DNA of 64,000 nt from Flavobacterium sp. ACN6 (GCF_002304005.1 NZ_MRCQ01000001.1:1-64000); one strand, 5' to 3'. Numbered from the stretch's first letter, positions 41,643 through 51,105 are shown. Made by a program: numbers and translations. The notes: generated by a model from the sequence alone, not told the origin.

Positions 41643-42128
41643 TTATTTGGAGACAGATCGATTAATTAGAAGATTAGTTTGTTTATTTACGATCTTTGCA
41701 GCTTCAATTAAAAAAGTAGGATTTGTACATTCTCCGTAACTGATATAAACGATATGGTTATCATCTTCTAAATTTTTATTCTTTTCTTGGGTAGATAAAT
41801 AACTGTCTAATCCCATAGTTAGATAAACTGGATTTCCTTCATTATACAATTGAGTGGCAATTCCAATCAATCTTTTTTCAGCAGCAAGCTGTATGTCATT
41901 TTCTTTATAAGCATACAAAAACATACAATTTATTAACGTACAGAATTTTACGTTTTTAAGTGCTGGATATTTTTCAAATATTTCTGACCCTTGATTTAAA
42001 TTTTCAAAACATTTTGTAAAAAGTTGAGTTGCTATTGAATGGTCTTCTACTATATCAATAGCATCAGTATTTTGGCTTTTAGCATTGAAATAAATTAAGA
42101 ATGATAGTATCAATAATAATCTTTTCAT
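41643..42128 (-). CDS. Small exported protein of unknown function
   Basis: A 161-aa protein with a signal peptide (LLLILSFLIYFNAKSQ). The rest is mostly helical, with four cysteines (TKCFENL, FCTLINCMFL, GECTN). I do not recognise the family. It is 7 nt after the sodium:solute symporter gene and appears to be the last gene of that operon. Confidence 0.65.
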   Translation of the reverse strand: MKRLLLILSFLIYFNAKSQNTDAIDIVEDHSIATQLFTKCFENLNQGSEIFEKYPALKNVKFCTLINCMFLYAYKENDIQLAAEKRLIGIATQLYNEGNPVYLTMGLDSYLSTQEKNKNLEDDNHIVYISYGECTNPTFLIEAAKIVNKQTNLLINRSVSK

Positions 42129-42135
42129 CCATTTT

Positions 42136-43860
42136 TTATTCTAAAATGATTTCATCTTTATCGTTTTTCCCTTTAAAAAACAAAAACTGCAGCAATAAGG
42201 CTAATACAATTGTCAAAATTGCACCAATAAAATTAAGCCACAAATAGCCTAGTTTTTCCTGGGTGTAAATCATAAAATAGTAGATTACAAAAATCGTCAA
42301 TTGACTTATAATGGCACTTATAAACATTGGTTTTGCCTGAACTCTTTTTAAATAAAAACCAACCAGAAATATTCCTAAAACCGTTCCGTAGAAAATAGAT
42401 CCAATAATATTTACGAGCTGAATTAAGTTTTCAAACAAAGTACCAACGCAGGCAAAAAGTATGGCTACAACACCCCAGAAAAGAGTAAAGAACTTTGTAG
42501 CATTTAGATAATGCTTTTCTGATTTCTCGGTTTTGAGATTTCGTTTATAAATATCAATTGCAGTTGTCGAAGCCAGTGCGGTAAGTCCAGAAGCCGTCGA
42601 CGACATTGCGGCCGAAAGAATAACGGCCAATAACAATCCGATTAGACCTTTTGGCAGGTAATGCAAAATGAAGTGAAAAAAGACGTAATCTTTATCATTT
42701 GTTTCAGTATTACTGTCTGCTCTCGAAATAATTTCTTTCGCTTTATCTCTTAAATCTTTTTCTTTATTAGATAATGCAACTAGTTCTTTACGCAAAATCG
42801 GATTGTCATAATCTTGATTCAACTGATCGATATATAATAAATTGATTACCTTCTTGTCTTCAGAAAGTTTTTCTAATTTTTTTTCTAAAACGCTGTATTC
42901 TGCCTTAAACTGCGATTTTTCGATAGCAATTTTATTATTCGGATTAAAGTTTAATGGAACAGGATTGAATTGAAAAAATACAAAAACCATAACTCCTGTC
43001 AAAAGAATAAAGAACTGCATTGGAACTTTTAAAAGTCCGTTCATAATTAATCCCATCTGACTTTCACGAACTGATTTTCCTGATAAGTAACGCCCAACCT
43101 GAGATTGGTCTGTACCAAAATAGGCGAGTGCCAGAAAGAAACCTCCTGTAATACCACTCCAAAAAGTATACTTTTCTTCGGGATTAAAAGAGAAATCGAC
43201 AATATTCATTTTATCATTTGCCCCAGCAATATGAAGCGCACTGGTAAAAGTCATATCATTTGGCAGATAATGCAGAATCAGGAAAAAAGTAATAAACATT
43301 CCAGACATAATCACAAACATCTGCTGTTTCTGAGTAACGTTTACCGCTTTTGTTCCGCCGGAAAAAGTATAAATAATTACCAAAACTCCAATCATGATAT
43401 TCATCAAGGTTAGGTTCCAGCCTAAAAGCGCCGACAAAATAATTGCGGGTGCATAGATTGTTAATCCAGTTCCTAAACCTCTTTGCACTAAAAATAAAAT
43501 AGCAGCAAGCGAACGGGTTTTAACGTCAAATCTTTTTTCTAAAAATTCGTAAGCAGTAAAAACCTTGCTTTTATGGTAAAGCGGAATAAAAGTCACACAA
43601 ATAACAATCATGGCAATTGGCAGACCAAAATAAAACTGCACAAAACCCATTCCGTCATGATAGGCTTGTCCTGGAGTAGACAAGAAAGTAATGGCGCTGG
43701 CTTGTGTCGCCATAACAGAAAGTCCAACAGTATACCAAGGTGTTTCGTTGTTTCCTAAAATGAAATCTTCAACATTTTTACTGCCTTTGGTTTTCCATGA
43801 GCCATATCCAACAATAAATAATAATGTTACAATAAGTACGATCCAGTCAAATAGCTGCAT
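42136..43860 (-). CDS. Sodium:solute symporter (SSS family)
   Basis: A 574-aa transporter with about 13 membrane helices. It starts LFDWIVLIVTLLFIVGYGSW; the segment NNETPWYTVGLSVMATQASA lies in the sodium- and substrate-site region of this family, followed by FYFGLPIAMIV and GGTKAVNVTQKQQMFVIM. A long charged loop (about 310-375) precedes the last helices. The substrate is not identifiable from sequence; adjacency to a PIG-L deacetylase suggests a sugar-derived compound, which is inference only. The gene starts 3 nt after an unannotated 35-aa membrane peptide gene. Confidence 0.9.
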   Translation of the reverse strand: MQLFDWIVLIVTLLFIVGYGSWKTKGSKNVEDFILGNNETPWYTVGLSVMATQASAITFLSTPGQAYHDGMGFVQFYFGLPIAMIVICVTFIPLYHKSKVFTAYEFLEKRFDVKTRSLAAILFLVQRGLGTGLTIYAPAIILSALLGWNLTLMNIMIGVLVIIYTFSGGTKAVNVTQKQQMFVIMSGMFITFFLILHYLPNDMTFTSALHIAGANDKMNIVDFSFNPEEKYTFWSGITGGFFLALAYFGTDQSQVGRYLSGKSVRESQMGLIMNGLLKVPMQFFILLTGVMVFVFFQFNPVPLNFNPNNKIAIEKSQFKAEYSVLEKKLEKLSEDKKVINLLYIDQLNQDYDNPILRKELVALSNKEKDLRDKAKEIISRADSNTETNDKDYVFFHFILHYLPKGLIGLLLAVILSAAMSSTASGLTALASTTAIDIYKRNLKTEKSEKHYLNATKFFTLFWGVVAILFACVGTLFENLIQLVNIIGSIFYGTVLGIFLVGFYLKRVQAKPMFISAIISQLTIFVIYYFMIYTQEKLGYLWLNFIGAILTIVLALLLQFLFFKGKNDKDEIILE

Positions 43861-43863
43861 AGG

Positions 43864-43971
43864 TTATGAGTATAATTGCATGATTAAGAAAAAGATAGCA
43901 ATGTAAATTGCATTAGCGACCAAAACATAGGTGTAGCTTTTTTTCCATTTTTTTGTTTTTTTCGCTTCCAT
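43864..43971 (-). CDS. 35-aa single-helix membrane peptide, unannotated small gene
   Basis: A 36-codon frame between the PIG-L and symporter genes, starting ATG at 43969-43971 and stopping TAA at 43864-43866. The product has a basic start (MEAKKTKKWKKSYTYVL) and one hydrophobic helix (VANAIYIAIFFLIMQLYS). The gaps are 2 nt to the upstream PIG-L stop and 3 nt to the symporter start, so it is clearly placed in the operon. It may be an accessory subunit of the symporter; this role is inferred from position. Confidence 0.7.
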   Translation of the reverse strand: MEAKKTKKWKKSYTYVLVANAIYIAIFFLIMQLYS

Positions 43972-43973
43972 AA

Positions 43974-46505
43974 TTATTGCTTTATGTCTTTTTTAGGAGC
44001 TTCAATTGGTTGTTTCAGCGAAATAATATTCGATAATAATCGATAAGCGCCAGAAACACCTTCAGGTAATTCTCTAAAGAAACTCAAACCTGTGTAAATA
44101 TAGTATCCTTTTCCGTATGGAGCCACTAATAAAGCACCATTTTTAGCAGACTCACCTTTGTCATGCGACGAAATAATAGGAGTAAAGGCAGGATCATATT
44201 CATTTGGATAATACAAACCTTGCTCTTGTGTCCAGCCTTCAAAATCTTTTGCTGTTATTTTATTTGGTGTATTTAAAACAGGGTGATTCGGTGCTAGGAA
44301 AGTGATTTTTGCATTTTCTTCAGTCACACGATCATTCGATAATTTTAACGGATATGGTGCAATTTTATCGGTTACTAGTTTTCCGTTTGTATTATATTGT
44401 ACAATCATATTCTTACCGCTTTTTACGAAATTGAAAAGAATACTTTGCTTATTTGCTAAAGCGTTTACTGTATTATACGCACGAATTCCAGTAATAACTG
44501 TACTAAAAGAATCTAATTTTTCGGGTGTAATTTCTTCTGGTTTTAGAATAGAAACTTTGTAACCCATTTGTGCTAAACTTTCAGGCACTTCGTCACCAGC
44601 GCCCATAATGTACGCAATTGCGTCTCCAGAAGTTTTTAAATCGATTCTAATACATTTTGATTCAGCAGCTTTTAAAACCATTTGTTTTGTAATATGACTA
44701 AAATCTATAATGGTCTGATCTTTATCAAAACGTTTGTTGTCTACAACAGCAATACTTTTTGCGGTAACTTCTTCTGGATTAACTGGCGGCGTAACTTCAA
44801 AATAAAATAGTTGTTCGCTTCCTTTTTTGTCTAAGGCAAACTGAATCTCTTTTGGAGAAACATTCCAGCTTTTTGGTAAATCCAAATGTAAATATCCTTT
44901 TACATCGTCTTTTCCTGCACGTACTTTTACAGGAATCATTTTAGTTTTAGTATCTCTAAATATTAAGACTTTTTCTAAAATTGAAGTAGTAACTTCTGGT
45001 ACGATATCAAGGAAATTATACATTTCTCCTTTTACACCGTCGTTATATTTATAAACAACAGTTCGTTCAAACGGAATTTCTACACCATTTATTTTTACAT
45101 TAAAAACGACTTTTACATTTCTAATAATATCTGGAATCCCAATATTTTCTTGATTAGAAACCGTGTACATCCCAACGGTTGCTTTTTCCTTTAACCAATA
45201 TGGCTGTGTATATTCAATATTGTTTGGAAGCTGTAACGAAAGACTGATTCTTTGATCGTTATTATTTTTTAAAACGCTGTTTTGAACTGTAGTTTTATTA
45301 TCTGGCAATGTGGTTACACTTGCCAATTGCATATCGACAGCACATCTGTTAATAGCTTCAAGGCTAAGTCTAATTGTGCTTCCTGGAGTTGCTTCTTGTT
45401 CATTTGCAACAGCTTCAAGATATAAACCTGAACAGGATGCAATGATGTTTTTTATAGCTGCAGCTTTAATGGTTTTCCAATGTGTATCCTCTAAAACTTC
45501 AATCATTGAATAGGCTTTAACTAAATCGGGAATACTTGCAGATGGATTACTGAAATCGTATTTCGAAATAATTGATGTAACTAAATCGCCAATTGGTTTT
45601 CCGTTTTTTACACGGTTCCAGCTTGTGTCAATTCCATCAAATAAATTATCTCTTTCTTTTGGAGTTTCCCCATTTATCAGTTCTAAATATTCGGTTTCTT
45701 CTCCACGAACACCCGTACTTCCAAAACCTTGCGATTGATGACGGCTTCTGCTTAAAGCAGCAATTTCCTGATTTGATTTTCCAATTCCAGTGTAGTAAAC
45801 TCCTGTTTCTAACTTGCTGAATTTAGACTTATTGGCTGCGTCAAATTTTTCTTGGCTTCCGTAAAACCACCAAGACGGATTAAAAAATTGTCTTTTTACC
45901 TGCCAAGGTTTTACATATTGCAATTGCTCTGGATAAACTTTAGGATCGTTTGTCAATTTAAAACTTTCAACGCTCAACATTGCAGAAGAAGTATGGTGAC
46001 CGTGTGTTGTACCTGGGGAACGATGATCAAATCTATTGATGATAATATCCGGCTGAAATTTTCTGATTGTCCAAACTACATCAGCTAGTACTTTATTTTT
46101 ATCCCAAATATCTAAGGTTTCATCTGGATTTTTGGAAAAACCAAAATCATTTGCACGGGAGAAAAACTGTTCACCACCGTCAATTTTTCTGGCTTCAATT
46201 AACTCTTGCGTTCTTATAACTCCCAATAATTCGCGCAATTGAGGCCCAATTAAGTTTTGACCTCCATCACCGCGTGTTAATGATAAATAACCAGTTCTGG
46301 CATTCATATCATTTGCCAAATACGAAATCATTCGGGTATTTTCGTCATCAGGATGCGCTGCAACATATAAAACAGAACCTAAAAAGTTTAATTTTTTGAT
46401 TTGATTATAAATTTCAACCGAATTTAGTTTTTGCGGCTGTTGTGCAAATGAAGTTTGAAAACCTATAAAAAATAGAAGAATGATCTGGATCTGTATTTTT
46501 CGCAT
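43974..46505 (-). CDS. PIG-L family deacetylase, exported
   Basis: An 843-aa protein. A signal peptide (IQIIILLFFIGFQTSFAQ-like) is followed by an LmbE/PIG-L deacetylase domain with the zinc motif AHPDDE (about 50-55) and HRSPGTTHGHHTSS. About 550 further residues contain beta-sandwich domains and a GATase-like end (GKNMIVQYNTNGKL, APYGKGYYIYTGLSFFREL). It probably removes N-acetyl groups from an amino-sugar substrate in the periplasm. I chose ATG 46505, because the earlier TTG at 46538 lies on a -7 element. It heads an operon with the microprotein, symporter and 161-aa genes. Confidence 0.88.
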   Translation of the reverse strand: MRKIQIQIILLFFIGFQTSFAQQPQKLNSVEIYNQIKKLNFLGSVLYVAAHPDDENTRMISYLANDMNARTGYLSLTRGDGGQNLIGPQLRELLGVIRTQELIEARKIDGGEQFFSRANDFGFSKNPDETLDIWDKNKVLADVVWTIRKFQPDIIINRFDHRSPGTTHGHHTSSAMLSVESFKLTNDPKVYPEQLQYVKPWQVKRQFFNPSWWFYGSQEKFDAANKSKFSKLETGVYYTGIGKSNQEIAALSRSRHQSQGFGSTGVRGEETEYLELINGETPKERDNLFDGIDTSWNRVKNGKPIGDLVTSIISKYDFSNPSASIPDLVKAYSMIEVLEDTHWKTIKAAAIKNIIASCSGLYLEAVANEQEATPGSTIRLSLEAINRCAVDMQLASVTTLPDNKTTVQNSVLKNNNDQRISLSLQLPNNIEYTQPYWLKEKATVGMYTVSNQENIGIPDIIRNVKVVFNVKINGVEIPFERTVVYKYNDGVKGEMYNFLDIVPEVTTSILEKVLIFRDTKTKMIPVKVRAGKDDVKGYLHLDLPKSWNVSPKEIQFALDKKGSEQLFYFEVTPPVNPEEVTAKSIAVVDNKRFDKDQTIIDFSHITKQMVLKAAESKCIRIDLKTSGDAIAYIMGAGDEVPESLAQMGYKVSILKPEEITPEKLDSFSTVITGIRAYNTVNALANKQSILFNFVKSGKNMIVQYNTNGKLVTDKIAPYPLKLSNDRVTEENAKITFLAPNHPVLNTPNKITAKDFEGWTQEQGLYYPNEYDPAFTPIISSHDKGESAKNGALLVAPYGKGYYIYTGLSFFRELPEGVSGAYRLLSNIISLKQPIEAPKKDIKQ

Positions 46506-46535
46506 GGTAAGAGTGAGATGTTTTTGAAATTGTCC

Positions 46536-46543
46536 CAAAAATA
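46536..46543 (-). promoter_or_regulatory. Candidate -7 element of the PIG-L operon
   Basis: The minus strand reads TATTTTTG here, matching TAnnTTTG, 31 nt upstream of ATG 46505. No TTG at ideal spacing was found. Confidence 0.45.
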
Positions 46544-46621
46544 CTAATTATTTTATGGAAGATTATTTAAATGAAATGTTAACGCACAATAATTGTACCT
46601 TAATTAAGGGAGCTAAAATAA

Positions 46622-46655
46622 AAAAAGCTGCCAGACTATAGTTCTGACAGCTTTT
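46622..46655 (-). terminator. Terminator of the LVIVD lipoprotein gene
   Basis: AAAAGCTG and CAGCTTTT arms, with one mismatch further up the stem, and a run of T on the minus strand, about 30 nt after the stop of the LVIVD gene. Confidence 0.65.
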
Positions 46656-46685
46656 AAAATATATGTTTTGAAATTTAACTATTGT

Positions 46686-48305
46686 TTATTTCAATTTGTT
46701 TTCTGTGTCTTTGTAAGTACCTGTAATTGTAACGTTGCTTCCTTTTGTAACTTTTCCGTAGATTGTAATAGAAGAATCGTTTCCAATGAAATTAATTTTA
46801 GCACCACTGTTTAATCTCAAATCTCCCCAGATTACAACTGAACCTTCAACCTGCAATACTGCATTGTTGTTTATGATAAGTTCTGTTGACTGTAAAAATT
46901 TACCTTGAGACAAACTTCCTCTCATATTAAAAGTACCATTGCTGTTTAAAGTTAAATTACTTAAAACAGATATTGCACCACAATGTGTTAATACAGCACC
47001 AGAATTTACAATAGCTGAGTTAATTGCTGTTGCTCCTTGGTATGATTTAATTTCGTTTGAATTTAAAATTAAATCTCTTCCTTGGTTGTATAAACCATAA
47101 GATAAACAACTTGCAAATGTAGTATTTGGTTTTTCCATTTTAATGATTTTCAAACCGCCTGTTCCGCTGGCAACATAAATATAATTACCGCTAGATTTTA
47201 CATAGTTTGAAGAACCCGCAATTCCCACAGAACCTAACAAACTAAGTTGTGTTCCAGATTGGTAAACATTAAGACCTAACGCACCATTTGCTAAAAATGC
47301 ATAACCATCGTTTACAGAGACAGCATTAGTAACATTATCTTCGCCAGCAGCAGTAATGCCAATAGTTTGTAATTTAGAACCGCTGTTGATATCGTAAACA
47401 CCAAGACCGTTTGGACCTTCAGAAACTAAAAGTTTTGTTCCGTCGATATCCATTGTTCTTTTTGCACCGCTTATATCTGTAGATATTGTAAAGCTTTTTT
47501 GCAAAGCAAGTGTCGATTGATTGTAAATATTAACACCTTTTGTTCCGCTTAATGTCACTACTTTATCAGAAGTTAAGGCAATTGAACGTAAATCTGCCAT
47601 TGCAGCTTTGCCTGTAATTGCTTTTGTAGAAGTACTCATTTTAAACAAACTTCCGTTGTCTCCTGTTACAGCAAAATAATTTGTAGAATTAGCGGCAACG
47701 TCTGTTGTTACTCTGCTTTCTAAATAATTAGTAGTTACTTTATCTGTAAGAAGTCCTGAACTTAAAGGCATATTAAAAAGAACCGCAGGATTATTAGCAA
47801 GCAAAGGATCTTTATCGATATCTTTTGCTGCTCCAATAATTAAATTTCCGTTAGCGTAAGTAAGAGAGGTAATATCTGTATTTGGAATTAAAGCAGATGT
47901 AACCAATTTTGGTTTATATGGATCTGAAACATCAATCACGTCGATTGCTCCAGAATATACATCACCTCTAGTGATATAAGAAACATAAGCATAGTTCCCG
48001 TTTACAGTAACATGACTTGCTTGTAATGTTTTTCCGTTGGCGTCAACTGGTGGTTTTACTTCAGCAATCTGAACTAAAGGAAAAGTTGTAATCGTACTTT
48101 CGGCAGATTTCCCTGTCAATGAAGTGTTTTCAACAGAGATTACTCCAGAATTGGTATAATCAAGCCTTTGGCTCAAAGCATTCTGATCTGAAGTAATGGT
48201 AATGTTATTCAACGATTGGTTGTCGTTTTTGTTATCATCATTATTGTCACATCCTATTAATAGTGACATTGCTAAAAATGAAAGTAAATAAACATTCTTT
48301 TTCAT
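46686..48305 (-). CDS. LVIVD-repeat/beta-propeller lipoprotein
   Basis: A 539-aa lipoprotein with lipobox LLIGC (about residue 18) and a Asp/Asn-rich linker (DNNDDNKNDN). The main part has propeller-like repeats such as IDVIDVSDPYKPKLVTSALI, YAFLANGALGLNVYQSG and YIYVASGTGGLKIIKM, as in LVIVD-repeat proteins of Bacteroidota. The C-terminal 130 residues form a parallel-beta stretch (GAVLTHCGAISVLSNLTL, NAVLQVEGSVVIWGDLRL). It is exported and surface-associated, function unknown. I chose ATG 48305, since the TTG at 48338 overlaps the promoter. Confidence 0.85.
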   Translation of the reverse strand: MKKNVYLLSFLAMSLLIGCDNNDDNKNDNQSLNNITITSDQNALSQRLDYTNSGVISVENTSLTGKSAESTITTFPLVQIAEVKPPVDANGKTLQASHVTVNGNYAYVSYITRGDVYSGAIDVIDVSDPYKPKLVTSALIPNTDITSLTYANGNLIIGAAKDIDKDPLLANNPAVLFNMPLSSGLLTDKVTTNYLESRVTTDVAANSTNYFAVTGDNGSLFKMSTSTKAITGKAAMADLRSIALTSDKVVTLSGTKGVNIYNQSTLALQKSFTISTDISGAKRTMDIDGTKLLVSEGPNGLGVYDINSGSKLQTIGITAAGEDNVTNAVSVNDGYAFLANGALGLNVYQSGTQLSLLGSVGIAGSSNYVKSSGNYIYVASGTGGLKIIKMEKPNTTFASCLSYGLYNQGRDLILNSNEIKSYQGATAINSAIVNSGAVLTHCGAISVLSNLTLNSNGTFNMRGSLSQGKFLQSTELIINNNAVLQVEGSVVIWGDLRLNSGAKINFIGNDSSITIYGKVTKGSNVTITGTYKDTENKLK

Positions 48306-48335
48306 AAATTCTTTTTTGGATTTTAAAATTCGCTG

Positions 48336-48364
48336 CAAATATAGAATAGAATCTCATTAAACAA
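48336..48364 (-). promoter_or_regulatory. Promoter of the LVIVD lipoprotein gene
   Basis: On the minus strand, TTG (complement of 48362-48364), an 18-nt spacer and TATATTTG (complement of 48336-48343) match the Bacteroidota consensus exactly. It is 31 nt upstream of the ATG. Confidence 0.7.
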
Positions 48365-48455
48365 AGGTTAATTTTTTAAAACTCTTTGTTTTTCAGTGAT
48401 TTATATTCAAATTACAATAAATTAACAAAACTTCAAAGTTAAATGGTCAAAAAAA

Positions 48456-48485
48456 AGAGAGTATCGTTTTATTTGATACTCTCTT
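48456..48485 (-). terminator. Terminator after the His-rich protein gene
   Basis: AAGAGAGTATC (48456-48466) and GATACTCTCTT (48475-48485) form an 11-bp stem, followed on the minus strand by a T run. Confidence 0.8.
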
Positions 48486-48509
48486 GTGTTGAATGCTAGA
48501 TATTTAGCA

Positions 48510-49028
48510 TTACCTTCTTCCAGGTCCACGGCCACGGTCGTCATGACGATCATCGTGTCTATCATGTTTGTCATGTTTGTTGTGATGTTTATCGTGTTTG
48601 TCATAATGTTTGTGATCATTACGGCGGTCATTGTAACCATAAACAGGTCTTGGTTTGTATGGTCTTTGCGGCGCTCCATGATATCCTCTATAATATTTTA
48701 CTTTATGACGGTCAAAGTAAGTATAAGGTGTTCTACCATGATAATCTGTTAGAACTACTTTGTAACCTCCATATAAATCATAATTTCTATATTGTCTTGG
48801 TAAGTAAGTTGTTCTAACCCATTTACCTCTTCCGAAATAGATAAATTGTGCGGCACGTACGTCATAATAGGCTTCAATATCTGGAAGATAATAGTATTCC
48901 ATTTCGCTGTATCCTGCAGGTCCCCATGCTGGTGGATTTCCTATATTAACGTTAATCGATACTTGGGCTTGCGTGGCGTTTGCAACCAGTAGAAATAATC
49001 CGGCGATTGCTAATTTTATCGTTTTCAT
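48510..49028 (-). CDS. Exported protein with His/Asp-rich tail
   Basis: A 172-aa protein with a signal peptide (TIKLAIAGLFLLVANATQAQ). The central part is Tyr/Arg-rich (YYYLPDIEAYYDVRAAQFIY, RGKWVRTTYLPRQYRNYDLY). The last 40 residues are short repeats of HDKH/HDRHDD type, a likely metal-binding tail, ending in GRGPGRR. I recognise the central region as similar to small Flavobacterium hypothetical proteins but have no function for it. It is transcribed alone, with a terminator. Confidence 0.75.
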   Translation of the reverse strand: MKTIKLAIAGLFLLVANATQAQVSINVNIGNPPAWGPAGYSEMEYYYLPDIEAYYDVRAAQFIYFGRGKWVRTTYLPRQYRNYDLYGGYKVVLTDYHGRTPYTYFDRHKVKYYRGYHGAPQRPYKPRPVYGYNDRRNDHKHYDKHDKHHNKHDKHDRHDDRHDDRGRGPGRR

Positions 49029-49213
49029 CTTATTTTATTTTTTAATTGTTACTCTTGTTTTGTGATATTCACATACTGTGCCAAAAAAATAAATCAGATG
49101 CATTTTGTCGGATAAAAAAGCACTTCAACGAGAAGATTTAAATGGGTTTTATTTCTAATATATTGATAATTAAATATTTTGTGAGTTTTTTGATTGTAGA
49201 AAAAAAACAAACT

Positions 49214-51046
49214 TTATTTATAATCAACCACTCTTGGTTTTGCAAGTTCAAAACTTTGCATTTTGTAGTCAGTAGTTTCAAAAGTATTTGTTTTAAAAAC
49301 ATTGTCTCCCTGCAGCGGAATACTTGGATAGTAGGAAAGTGAAAGCTGGAAGGAGCTGAAAACCAAGTAATCATTACTAATCAACAAGCCTATAGTAAGT
49401 TTAGAATAAGGCTTACTTTTAGTCATGGCTGCTTCTGGACTTCCTAACACCGCAATAGAATAATTAAAGAAAGGATTTAAACGGAACCCCCATAATGCAT
49501 GCGGTGAATAGGTTTGTGTTTGAAGTGATAAAACAGCTTTACTTGTTCCAAACAACGCTGTTCTATACCCCGCTATCCCATTTTGCTCATTAATATCAAG
49601 CTGATCGCCAATAACATCATCACGATTGATTCCAATTACCAATTTCGGATTTACGAATTGTCTAAGTTTCCAATTTCCAATACTGTACAACTTTGTAAAA
49701 TAATTCGATTCAAATAAAAAAGCCGTTCGATAAGTTTTAGATTGATGAAAGAAGGTTCCCGCTTCAAAATTCATACTCAAAAAACCTAACCGATAGTAGT
49801 TTCCAAACGAAAACTGCGCACCGACATAAGGTCTCCAAAAGGTATTTTTGTATTGATAGCCAAAAGTTAAACCGTAAATTCTTCCCGTCGCAACGTCTTC
49901 TGTTTGCCCGTTCCTAAAAATATAGCGGTCTTGAATAAATTTTCGTGTATTTAATCCGATACCGCTCAGAATGAATTTTTCACTAGAATAAAAATTATCA
50001 GGATCATAAAGTTCTGTCGGTGATTCGGTGTAATTAACGTTTAAAAATCGCGCAGTCGTAATAAGGTTGGTTATGGCATCATGATTGTCTTTAAAAAGAT
50101 TAAAAGCGCGTCCAACCCATAGATCCTGCGACTTATATTTTATTGGCTGATAGGCATAGGATAGATCCGGTGCTTGTAATGTGTCTCTCCTATAAAATTC
50201 ATCCACATAAACACCGCCGGCCCATTTAGTTAAAGGAGAATAGAAATCACGTTCTACATCAATACTTTTGATGTAATTTCGATCCAAATCCATTTTATAA
50301 TGAAGAATGGTGCTGACATATGTATTTTTAATATTTGGAACCGTGTAAGTGGCTTCGTTACCATTTCGGCCGTCATCAAAACGATTGGTAAAACGGTATT
50401 CTAATTGCTGTCCAGAACCAAAAAAGTCTTTTTCCTTAAAACCAACAGCCACTTGATTACTTGAAATAGAAAATCTCGGAATGGTACTCCAGGAATCCAA
50501 AACACGGATCGTAACATCAACAGAATCCGATGCCTGTCCAACAGTCTGATTGGAAATACGAACAGCCGTTACATAACGCTGCGCACGTATCAAACGCTCG
50601 GATTCTAAAACTTTATACGTGTTATAAGGAGAATTTCGTTTAAAAAGCAATAAATTATAAATCGCTATTTTTTTAGTCTTTAAATGGAGTTTGTTTCCCG
50701 TTCTTTCACCCCAGTTTTTTGGCGCTTGAGCAGTGTCGGCAACAGAATATCCAAAAGGATCTAATGTGATTATATTTATTTTACGAATAATTTTTCCCTC
50801 GTAATTTGTGGAATCTATTTTTACAAGTAGTTCTTCTTTTTTCTTTGATTTTTTAGATCTGAAAAATATTTTATGCATCGTCTGCGTAAACTTATTTTTC
50901 TTAGAATAATTTCGAATCTTAGTATAAATTTCCGTGCTGTCTTTCTTAGGTTTAGGCTCTTTTTGAGCTTTATCTACCTGAGCGTTTACGCCTTGTAAAC
51001 AAAAGCATAAAAAAATAAAAATTAATATTTTTTTGTATAAAGACAT
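49214..51046 (-). CDS. Outer-membrane beta-barrel protein with POTRA-like region
   Basis: A 610-aa protein with a signal peptide (ILIFIFLCFCLQGVNAQ). Residues 75-195 (KIIRKINIITLDPFGYSVAD, RAQRYVTAVRISNQTVGQ, VDVTIRVLDSWSTIP) look like a POTRA domain as in Omp85/BamA-type proteins. The remaining 410 residues have alternating strand patterns (FFGSGQQLEYRFTNRF, FGYQYKNTFWRPYVGAQFSF) consistent with a barrel. It is likely an outer-membrane assembly or secretion protein of the Omp85 group; the assignment is from pattern only. Confidence 0.7.
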   Translation of the reverse strand: MSLYKKILIFIFLCFCLQGVNAQVDKAQKEPKPKKDSTEIYTKIRNYSKKNKFTQTMHKIFFRSKKSKKKEELLVKIDSTNYEGKIIRKINIITLDPFGYSVADTAQAPKNWGERTGNKLHLKTKKIAIYNLLLFKRNSPYNTYKVLESERLIRAQRYVTAVRISNQTVGQASDSVDVTIRVLDSWSTIPRFSISSNQVAVGFKEKDFFGSGQQLEYRFTNRFDDGRNGNEATYTVPNIKNTYVSTILHYKMDLDRNYIKSIDVERDFYSPLTKWAGGVYVDEFYRRDTLQAPDLSYAYQPIKYKSQDLWVGRAFNLFKDNHDAITNLITTARFLNVNYTESPTELYDPDNFYSSEKFILSGIGLNTRKFIQDRYIFRNGQTEDVATGRIYGLTFGYQYKNTFWRPYVGAQFSFGNYYRLGFLSMNFEAGTFFHQSKTYRTAFLFESNYFTKLYSIGNWKLRQFVNPKLVIGINRDDVIGDQLDINEQNGIAGYRTALFGTSKAVLSLQTQTYSPHALWGFRLNPFFNYSIAVLGSPEAAMTKSKPYSKLTIGLLISNDYLVFSSFQLSLSYYPSIPLQGDNVFKTNTFETTDYKMQSFELAKPRVVDYK

Positions 51047-51105
51047 TCGGTAATTTTTCTTCTAATAGTTTTAGTGTTTAAGAATATGTTGGATAAAGTA
51101 CGTTT

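Noticed and set aside
43105..43906. Plus-strand frames across the symporter gene
   Set aside because: Shadows of a 574-aa transporter gene; their products match no pattern and would oppose the operon.
48422..48752. Open frames on both strands around the His-rich gene (Thr/Met-rich and Val/Ile-rich)
   Set aside because: They are mirror readings of the HDKH repeat; the frame with a signal peptide is the real gene.
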